Under the pieces are notes generated by a model. The model did no database searches. It was not told the origin of the DNA and worked only from the letters and a program-made list of their open reading frames with translations. A stretch of 64,000 nucleotides of DNA from Acetobacter peroxydans (lineage in GTDB: Bacteria > Pseudomonadota > Alphaproteobacteria > Acetobacterales > Acetobacteraceae). The DNA is taken from positions 1 to 64,000 of the forward strand of contig NZ_BJMV01000011.1 in assembly GCF_006539345.1 (NCBI RefSeq), in the 5' to 3' direction. A program made the position numbers and the translations under genes. Below are positions 16,992 through 24,600 of this stretch, in pieces (within the stretch, counting starts at the first letter, position 1; each line of letters begins with the position of its first letter).

Positions 16992-18443
16992 ATGTTGGAT
17001 GAAGTTATTGTCCACGGCCGAAAGGATCGTGCTTTCGCTGCCCTGTTCGACCGGTGCGACCGGATCACCCGACACCGTCTGGCGGAAGCAGGTTCTGCTG
17101 CGGATACCCTGACCGATATTCTCGCGACCGCGCGCCTCTCTCCGGGGCTGGAACTGCGTCTTTCAGGAATCGGATTGTCCGGGAGCAACGCCGAAGATCC
17201 GGTGATCGCTCACGACGTACCATTTGCAGCACGTGCCCGCGCTCTGGCCGCAGAGCGGATAGGCGTGGCTCCAGATGATCCTTTGCTATCCCTTGCCCTT
17301 CATCTCAGTGCGGCACCTTATTTTCTGGCCCGTTACAGGCGCGCACAAGATGAGACCATCACACATTCTGACGTCCCCCCTCCCCTGCCCTCGCCCGCTG
17401 GCCAGAAACCCGGCGTTGTTGCACGCTGGTTTGACGCTACTCTGGGCACGACCGTTCCTCAACGGGACGGCTCTCTTGAAACTGCGCGCAATAGCGCTTC
17501 CGCGTATGCCTTGCAGGCCAAGGCAGACAACACCCGCAAAGCCTATCGTGCTGGTGTCAGGGCGTGGTGCGCCTGGGCTGATCGCCACGGTCTGCCCTGC
17601 CTCCCTGCCCGGTCGGCCGATATTGCCGCGTTTCTGGCAGACGAACGGGGTCGGGGCCTTGCGCCTTCAACACTGGAACTGCGACGGGCCGCAATCACTT
17701 ATCTCCACCGCCTGGCCGGTTGTGCGGTGCCCACCGCGGATGCCGCTATTGGCGAAACGATGACCGGGATCAGACGCACCGCAGCCAGGGACGGATTTGC
17801 GCCACGACGCAAGGCCGCCGCGACGCATGATGTGCTCGCAGCAATGATCAATACGATAGACCTGACCAGGCTGGCCGGGATGCGAGATCGGGCTTTGCTG
17901 CTGATGGGGTTTTATGGCGCATTCCGGCGTTCGGAACTGGCCAGCATCGAGATCCGGCACGTAGCATTGGTCAGCAAAGGCCTGCTTGTTACCCTTCCAC
18001 AGTCCAAAGGAGACAGACAGGGCAAGGGCGTTGAGATCGCCCTCCCCTACACACAGGATCAGTACTGCCCGGTAAAGGCATACGGGGCCTGGTTGGCCGT
18101 TTCAGGGATACAGACGGGGCCGGTCTTTCGCCGCATCAGGAAGGAGAGCTCGGCGGCCTCTCACGGCGACGCTCGCGAAATCGGACAGCAGCACCTGACA
18201 GATCGCTCTATCGCCCGGATCATCCAGGCCCGCGCAAGTGCTGCCGGATTGGATGGAAAGACCTTCGGCGGGCACAGCCTGAAACGGGGAGCACTTACGA
18301 CCGGGATGGATGCAGGAGCTCACCCCGTTAAACTCAAGCGCCTTGCCCGGCACGCAACATACGCTGCTCTGGGAGATTACCTCGAACTGGGCGACCCGTT
18401 TGATGAACACGCTTTGAGCCGCTCAGGCGAATACTCCCGTTAA
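16992..18443 (+). CDS. Tyrosine recombinase/integrase
   Basis: The product is 483 residues. The first ~160 residues are an unassigned extension. A SAM-like core-binding domain follows (NTRKAYRAGVRAWCAWADRHGLPCLPA...LAPSTLELRRAAITYLHRLAG), then the catalytic domain. Catalytic landmarks are an Arg in GAFRRSELASIEI (about 309), GHSLKRG (His-x-x-Arg, about 425), HATYAALGDYLELG with the second His and the presumed Tyr nucleophile near 461. The fold is that of phage and plasmid integrases and resolvases. It lies just before the origin, so it may resolve plasmid dimers or may have brought in the defence genes to its left. The ATG at 16992 has no strong ribosome site. Confidence 0.88.
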   Translation: MLDEVIVHGRKDRAFAALFDRCDRITRHRLAEAGSAADTLTDILATARLSPGLELRLSGIGLSGSNAEDPVIAHDVPFAARARALAAERIGVAPDDPLLSLALHLSAAPYFLARYRRAQDETITHSDVPPPLPSPAGQKPGVVARWFDATLGTTVPQRDGSLETARNSASAYALQAKADNTRKAYRAGVRAWCAWADRHGLPCLPARSADIAAFLADERGRGLAPSTLELRRAAITYLHRLAGCAVPTADAAIGETMTGIRRTAARDGFAPRRKAAATHDVLAAMINTIDLTRLAGMRDRALLLMGFYGAFRRSELASIEIRHVALVSKGLLVTLPQSKGDRQGKGVEIALPYTQDQYCPVKAYGAWLAVSGIQTGPVFRRIRKESSAASHGDAREIGQQHLTDRSIARIIQARASAAGLDGKTFGGHSLKRGALTTGMDAGAHPVKLKRLARHATYAALGDYLELGDPFDEHALSRSGEYSR

Positions 18444-18624
18444 TCAAAGGATGCGGAAGCCCGCCAGAGTCCCCAGTATATGATCTTCGCAACGTTCGCG
18501 AACACGGCGGAGGAACCGATAAGCTTCAGGCACCACCCCGGCGTTGCGGCAACCCGTTGTGGATCTGCCAAAGTGTCTCCACGAGAATCGATTCTTTCCG
18601 GGCGAGTCTGCAGTAATTTCATCC

Positions 18625-18863
18625 GGGAACTTTAACGGGATTTAACTCATTTCATCCCGAGAACTCTAGCGGATACCCGGGAACTTTAGGAGGATGGTTC
18701 GAGGACTCTAGCGGTACCAAATGGGAACTCTAGCGGATCAAGCATCAGGAGATTCAACAAATTTCTGAATTACTCCGAGGACTTTAGCGGGACAAACTAT
18801 TATTAAAATAAACACTCGAATATTCATTATCCAACTGGGACACGTAATCCCACTAAAGTTCCC
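18625..18863 (+). repeat. Iteron array upstream of repA (putative oriV)
   Basis: Seven variants of GGGAACTCTAGCGGG lie at 18625-18640, 18659-18672, 18679-18693, 18701-18714, 18723-18736, 18777-18791 and, inverted, 18849-18863. A short AT-rich stretch (18792-18835) follows the sixth copy and could be the unwinding element. Such arrays bind RepA to start replication and control copy number. The stretch 18444-18624 has no gene. Confidence 0.85.
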
Positions 18864-18922
18864 ACTTCTCAGAGCCAGAAATGCTGCTACAGTTTTGAAA
18901 TCCTACCTAAAGGGACATTCCT

Positions 18923-19846
18923 GTGGGCACCATACATCGGCTTATTGAGGAGCACGGCAAGCAAGGGGCTCTGTGCTTTGACGAAGATCGAAAGATCATC
19001 GAAATTGCAGCTGATTACATGGCTCATGAAGACACGGGTATTGGGTTCTTATACAGCGGATTTGCCCACGTCGGTTTGCCGCACAAACGGCTCGCCGACG
19101 ACTTGGTCTGGCAAGTAGAAACCGACAGAGCCGTCATGATTGTCGAACCGGGTAGACGAGCAGTCCGAGGAGCCAATCCGGTTCCTGTGGGCGTGCCTTA
19201 TGGTAGCAAAGCTCGCCTGATCATGCTTTACCTGCAAACCGAAGCGATAAAAACGCAAAATAGAGAAATCGAGCTTGGCAAGTCGCTTCGAGACTGGCTC
19301 AAGAGGATGGGTATCCCGCAAGGGGGAAAGTCCATTAAAGACGTCAAAGAGCAGGCGGAGAGAATTTTCCGGTGCCGCATTTCCTTTCACTTCCAGTCTG
19401 GGAACTCTAGCGGGCTGATAAATCAGAACATTGTGGACGCCGCCATTTTTACTGACGATCATAAAGATGACGGTAAACAGCAATTTCTAGAGCGTGCGAA
19501 ACTTTCGGAGCTTTTTTACGATCAATTGCAAAAGCACCCAATCCCGATAGAAGAAGCTGCGATCCGCGCATTGAATGGACACAGTCAGGCTTTGGACATC
19601 TATTGCTGGCTCGCCTATCGACTCCATGTTTTGAAAGGTCCGACGGCAATCACATGGTCCGCCCTGAAAGCGCAGTTCGGGGCTGGCGTTGTAAGGTTGG
19701 ATCACTTTCGACCAAAATTCATAGACAACCTTAAAATTGCCCTTGCGGTTTACCCTGCGGCAAAAACTGAGGTAACAAAAGTAGGTGTGATTTTACATCC
19801 GTCGAGACCACCTATAGCTCCGAGAATCTACGGACAGTCCCGCTAG
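18923..19846 (+). CDS. repA: Plasmid replication initiator RepA
   Basis: The 307-residue protein matches the RepA_C-type plasmid initiators of alphaproteobacteria in layout. An N-terminal winged-helix region (FLYSGFAHVGLPHKRLADD, YGSKARLIMLYLQTEAIKTQNREIELGKSLRDWLKRMGI) is followed by a second DNA-binding region (ALDIYCWLAYRLHVLKGPTAITWSALKAQFGAG). It should bind the surrounding iterons and open the origin. One iteron lies within the gene and two lie just after it. Base composition is lower in GC than the right-hand genes. The start at 18923 follows AAAGGGA at 18910-18915. Confidence 0.88.
   Translation: MGTIHRLIEEHGKQGALCFDEDRKIIEIAADYMAHEDTGIGFLYSGFAHVGLPHKRLADDLVWQVETDRAVMIVEPGRRAVRGANPVPVGVPYGSKARLIMLYLQTEAIKTQNREIELGKSLRDWLKRMGIPQGGKSIKDVKEQAERIFRCRISFHFQSGNSSGLINQNIVDAAIFTDDHKDDGKQQFLERAKLSELFYDQLQKHPIPIEEAAIRALNGHSQALDIYCWLAYRLHVLKGPTAITWSALKAQFGAGVVRLDHFRPKFIDNLKIALAVYPAAKTEVTKVGVILHPSRPPIAPRIYGQSR
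19400..19414 (+). repeat. Iteron inside the repA coding sequence
   Basis: A perfect GGGAACTCTAGCGGG sits in the repA reading frame, encoding GNSSG. It matches the upstream consensus better than most copies in the array. Confidence 0.8.
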
Positions 19847-19873
19847 AGTCCCCATCTTGAGAACTCTAGCGGG
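19839..19873. repeat. Pair of opposed iterons downstream of repA
   Basis: CCCGCTAGAGTCCCC (19839-19853, inverted) spans the repA stop. GAGAACTCTAGCGGG (19859-19873, direct) follows 5 bp later. The opposed layout resembles initiator autoregulation or handcuffing sites. Confidence 0.8.
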
Positions 19874-19915
19874 ATCCGTATCCGAGGGTCACGTCTCAAT
19901 TCGCTTGAGGCGATT

Positions 19916-20623
19916 TCAGATGATTAAATCCCCCAAGAGTCCCCTAATTTCTTGAATTTTAGAATCCACATTAGAAATTTCGGCCTCGAGTTTTTCGCGC
20001 AATCTTAGCAGTTTTTTATATTCATCCTTGAGCGCGTTGACATCGACCCTGCCCGTGAACTCTGGTTTTGTGATCGTCTCTTTTCGGAGATTCGCAATTT
20101 CACGTCGAGTAACATCTGGCCGGATAAGACCTCGCTCTTTCGCCACCCGAAGCTGATAATCATTCAACAATGTAATTTGGTAGGCTGTTCCGTAGCTTCC
20201 AGGGCAAGCATCAAGAGGGATAACCCCATCTGAGACGGCCTTGGCAATCCGCCGTAGCTGTGTTGCGGTGGCGTCAGAAAACGGGAATAAGCGCTCAGAT
20301 CCTTGTCTAAGTTTTATGTACTCCGCTTTTGACAGAACATTCTCCAAATCCAACAGAGCCCGTCCGATAGCCAAAAAAGAGTCTCGTGCCTGGCTCCAGT
20401 TTTGGTTGACCTCGGCGCGGACGGCCAGAATTTTAGACACTTTTTCAGTATCAGAAAGAACAGACGTACCTGCAAACACATCTTCAATTGTCGTCATGAC
20501 ATTGTCATCCACGACAACTTGCTCAATCAGCATATCCGCCCGGTTATCACCGACATCTAAGTGATCGTCATCGTCCATCATGGATCTGATTGACGTTCGG
20601 GATACCCGATGTGTCTTAGGCAT
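19916..20623 (-). CDS. Partition partner protein downstream of parA
   Basis: The 235-residue product overlaps the parA stop by 8 nt and is presumably the centromere-binding partner. It has an acidic N-terminus. A helical middle follows (VSKILAVRAEVNQNWSQARDSFLAIGRALLDLENVLSKAEYIKLRQGSERLFPFSDATATQLRRIAKAV), in which a HTH is plausible. The C-terminus is coiled-coil (ALKDEYKKLLRLREKLEAEISNVDSKIQEIRGLL) and probably dimerises. It lacks the ParB/Srx box, so it is not a canonical ParB. The likely binding sites are the twin palindromes at 21283 and 21353. The gene converges on repA. Confidence 0.65.
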   Translation of the reverse strand: MPKTHRVSRTSIRSMMDDDDHLDVGDNRADMLIEQVVVDDNVMTTIEDVFAGTSVLSDTEKVSKILAVRAEVNQNWSQARDSFLAIGRALLDLENVLSKAEYIKLRQGSERLFPFSDATATQLRRIAKAVSDGVIPLDACPGSYGTAYQITLLNDYQLRVAKERGLIRPDVTRREIANLRKETITKPEFTGRVDVNALKDEYKKLLRLREKLEAEISNVDSKIQEIRGLLGDLII

Positions 20624-21263
20624 TGTTCAGTTTCCTATTGATAAACGCCCAAAGTTCCTCAAATGGTTCTTGGCCACGGCTTTTTGTAAAGTCTAAAAGG
20701 GTTAATCCCTTTCCGCTCGGCACATGCACGTCTTCTAATTGCGGTAATTCAACGGGAATCACATCTGCAACTTTGATCAACCGGCCCCGGACACGAGCAA
20801 ACGAGTTTGTTCGACGATTTGCTCGGTTCAAAACTACAATTGCATTATTCGTTGCCTGTTTCAGGACATCTATCCACGGGGCTACGCTGTCGACGTCGTC
20901 TTGTGTGCACGCGCAGGGCACTACAACGATATCTGCGGCCTGCGCCAACCCCGTGATGGCGGACATATGATCTTCTACACTTGGAGGCGTGTCGATTACG
21001 GCTAGGTCGTATCCCGCTGCGTGGCTTAGCCCCGCTCGCCAGTCTTGAAGCTGGGCTCCAATAATTGGCACATCAATAAATTCGGGCATTTTAGCCCGTA
21101 AAGCTTGTCGACGCTTACCCCACTTATCGATCGTGCCCTGTCTGTCGAAGTCTATTCCGATGACTTTCTGACCCTCTTGAGCTGCGGCAACAAGCAAATG
21201 ACGGGTCACGACCGATTTTCCGCTTCCGCCTTTGGGCGATGACACCAGTACTATCTTTGTCAT
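20616..21263 (-). CDS. parA: ParA-family partition ATPase
   Basis: This 215-residue protein has a deviant Walker A, SPKGGSGKSVVTRHLL (about residues 9-24), with both the signature and catalytic lysines. It continues with KVIGIDFDRQGT (Walker A') and YDLAVIDTPPS (Walker B). The short length without an N-terminal HTH is typical of type Ib ParA, in which the partner protein rather than ParA binds DNA and represses the operon. The start is the ATG at 21263, preceded on the minus strand by a GAGGAGC ribosome site. It is expressed from the region with two 18-bp palindromes. Confidence 0.9.
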   Translation of the reverse strand: MTKIVLVSSPKGGSGKSVVTRHLLVAAAQEGQKVIGIDFDRQGTIDKWGKRRQALRAKMPEFIDVPIIGAQLQDWRAGLSHAAGYDLAVIDTPPSVEDHMSAITGLAQAADIVVVPCACTQDDVDSVAPWIDVLKQATNNAIVVLNRANRRTNSFARVRGRLIKVADVIPVELPQLEDVHVPSGKGLTLLDFTKSRGQEPFEELWAFINRKLNNA

Positions 21264-21282
21264 ACGTTTTGCTCCTCAGAAA

Positions 21283-21300
21283 AATTAGACATGTCTAATT
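21283..21300. promoter_or_regulatory. Perfect 18-bp palindrome, operator or centromere site 1
   Basis: AATTAGACATGTCTAATT is a perfect inverted repeat 20 bp upstream of the parA ATG, overlapping the ribosome-site region. An identical copy lies 70 bp further upstream. Confidence 0.8.
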
Positions 21301-21352
21301 CGCCTTAACGAGAAATACGATTCTAAGGCGCCGCGTGCAACCTGTTAAATTT

Positions 21353-21370
21353 AATTAGACATGTCTAATT
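21353..21370. promoter_or_regulatory. Perfect 18-bp palindrome, operator or centromere site 2
   Basis: This is the second identical AATTAGACATGTCTAATT, 70 bp from the first (centre to centre). Two identical sites about 7 helical turns apart suit cooperative binding or looping by the partition partner. The remainder of the gap, 21371-21649, is GC-rich with no gene I can support. Confidence 0.8.
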
Positions 21371-21649
21371 TTCGGTCGAGCCATCGCGAGACGCAAAACA
21401 AAACAAAAACACTCCGACCAGCCCTGAGCGCCGTGCGCAAAGGGTGGGTCGGCCTGTCTGACGCCAGCCCGATCCCGGCGCAGGCGCCGCCTTTGCCCCC
21501 GTCCCACAGGCCCGGTTCCGGAGACAGCATGCAGAAGAAAATCTGATGCGAGATAGCGATCGGTCCCCTTCCCTGCTGTTGTCCCATCCTCCCCGATCAC
21601 CGCCTCGTCCCCGACGCAGGCGGCGTTCGGCGTTTGTCCGGAGCCTTCC

Positions 21650-24600
21650 ATGTCCCTGTTCGGTGATCAGCTCAGCCTGTTCTCTTCTTCCGCCCTCAGT
21701 GGCGCCTCAGACCTGTTCTGGGGCGAGCTTGAAGGCGAAGACAGCCCCCTCCCCTCCCCCGTCGCCACAGCGCCTGTGGTCATTCCCCAGAACGACTTCC
21801 GCCTGATCGGCACCCGCGGCCTCGCCGCCAGCTGGAAAGACCGTGCGCGGGACAATATCGCGGCCATCAAGCTACTGGGCACAGTTGAGACCGAAGACCG
21901 CAATGCAACCCCTGAAGAGCAGGCTGTGCTGAGCCGTTTCATTGGCTTCGGGGCCGGTGAACTGGCCAACGCCCTCTTCCCCCGTGGCGGCGAGCCGTAT
22001 CGGCCCGGATGGGAAAGCCTTGGCAAGGCGCTGGAGGCCGCCTGCAGCGAGACGGAGCATGCCGCCCTCGCCCGCTCCACCCAGTATGCCCATTACACCC
22101 CGGAACATATCGTCATCGCCATCTGGGACATGCTCATGAAGCGTGGCTTTCAGGGTGGTTCGGTTCTGGAACCCGGCTGCGGGGTTGGCCAGTTCATCGC
22201 CCTCAGGCCCGAACGCCTCGAAGGCCGGATTGCCTTTACCGGTATTGAAATGGACAGCATCGCCGCCCGTATCGCCCGCAAGCTCTATCCGAAGCAGTGG
22301 ATCAGGTCGGAAGATTTCACCAAGGCCACGCTTGCCAGTGACTACGATCTGGCGATTGGCAATCCCCCGTTCTCCAACCGTACGGTCAACGCACCAGAGC
22401 ATCGGGATCTGCGCGGCTTCAGCCTGCATGACTGGTTTATTGCACGCTCCCTCAGTGCCCTGCGCCCCGGCGGTTTTGCAGCGTTCGTCACATCACGCCA
22501 CACGCTGGACAAGAGCGAGCTAAAGGCACGTCAGCACATCGCCGAAGAGGCTGACCTGCTGGGGGCCGTGCGGCTGCCCGTGGGTGCGATGAGTGCTGAG
22601 GCCGGCACCGAGGTCGTGCTCGATCTGCTGGTGTTCCGCAAGCGCATGATCGGCGAGCTGCCCGGCGATCAGGCCTGGCTGGAAACCGCTCCCGTGCCCG
22701 ACAGCGATGAAGGCCGTGGCCCGCTGCGGATCAACCGCTATTTCCTCGATAGCCCCGCGCAGGTGCTCGGCCAGCATGGCTGGGCGGGCAGTCAGTTCGG
22801 ACTGGATTACTGCTGTCTGCCGGTGGCGGGCGTGGACCTTCAAACCGCCCTGCCCGAAGCTCTGGCCCGCATTGCCCCCGAGAGCCGGTTCCTGCCGCCT
22901 GCAGAACAGCGCATTACGCGGCCCGAACTGGATGGCCTGTCCGTGGGCACAGCGGCTTCAGGCGCTGACCTGAAGGAAGGCAGCTACTACCTCCATAACC
23001 GCGTCCTGCATCAGATCATCAGCGGCGAAGGCCGGGCAGTGCCTATCCGCAAAGGCGAGCTGAAAGATGGTCTGTTCCAGAAACATGCGCGCATCATCGA
23101 AGCGCTGATCCCCGTGCGGGACGCGGCCAAGGCGGTGCTGCGCGCCCAGATGGACAACCAGCCCTTCGGGCGGCACCAGCATCGGCTGCGGCAGGCATGG
23201 CAGGGCTTTACCCGCCAGTTCGGGCCGATCAATCTCGCCAACACTACCGTCAGGGTAAACCCGACCACCGGCGAGGAAACCGAAAGTCGCCGCAGGCCCA
23301 ACCTCCAGCCCTTCTATGACGATCCCGATGTCTGGCTGGTCTCCTCCATTGAAGAGTATGACGAGGCGACCCAGACCGCCCGGCCGGGGCCGCTGTTTAC
23401 CGAGCGCGTCATCCATGCGCCGGTCGAGCCCGAAATCCATTCCGCGCATGACGCGCTGGCCGTCTGCCTGCATGACGTGGGGCGTGTTGATCTGCCCCTG
23501 ATCGCCGAACTGACCGGCTGCAGCGTGGACGACGCCCTGACCGAACTGGGCGAGGCCGTCTATCTCGATCCCGAGGCCTCGCGCCTGGGTGGCGATGTGT
23601 GGGTCGCGGCGGACGAGCTACTGTCCGGGGCCGTGCGCACCAAGCTCGCGGCAGCCCGTGAAGCGGCGAAGAGCGACCCGCGTTTCGCCCGCACGGCGGC
23701 AGCGCTGGAACGCGCCCAGCCCGAGGATCTGAGGCCATCCGATATCACGGCCCGTCTGGGTGCGCCCTGGCTGCCTGTGAGCGACATCATGGCCTTCACC
23801 CGCGAGGTGCTGGGGGTTGAGACCACCATCCACCATACCGCCGAGGTGGCCTGCTGGAGTGTCGATAAACGCGCGTTCTTCGGGCGGGCCGAAGCGACCT
23901 CGGTCTGGGGCACGGAACGCCGTCACGCCGGAGAGCTGCTTGAAGATGCGCTCACGCAGGCTTCCCCAAAAATCTGGGACACGGTTAAAGATTCAAACGG
24001 CAACGACACCCGTGTGCTGAATACGCAGGAAACGGAAGCCGCGAAGGAGAAGCTCGCGGCCATCCGTCAGGCGTTCCAGAACTGGGTCTGGCAGGATGCC
24101 GAGCGGGCTGACCGGCTGGTGCGGCTGTATAACGACACCTACAACAATCTCGTGCCGCGCACGTTCAATGGCGCGCATCTGCGCCTGCCCGGTGCGAGCA
24201 CCGTCATCTCCCTGCGCGAACACCAGAAGCGGGTGATCTGGAGGATCATAGCCGCGGGCAGCACCTATATCGCCCATGCCGTGGGGTCGGGCAAAACCTT
24301 CTCCATGTGCGCCGCCGTCATGGAGCAGAAGCGGCTGGGGCTGATCAGCAAGGCGATGATCGTGGTGCCCGGTCATTGTCTGGCCCAGATGGCCCGTGAG
24401 TTCCTGATGCTCTATCCCACCGCGAAAATCCTTGTCGCGGATGAGACAAACTTCGCGAAGGCCAAACGCCAGCGTTTTCTGGCCCGCGCGGCCACGGGTA
24501 ACTGGGATGCGATCATCATCACCCATGACGCCTTCAAGTTCATCGCGGTGGAGGCCGCGTTTGAGCGCGGCATGATCGACGAGCAGATCGACGCCTATGA

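Noticed and set aside
18625-18863. Possible CRISPR array
   Set aside because: The repeats are only 15 bp, vary in sequence, have irregular spacing and flank repA, so they are iterons.
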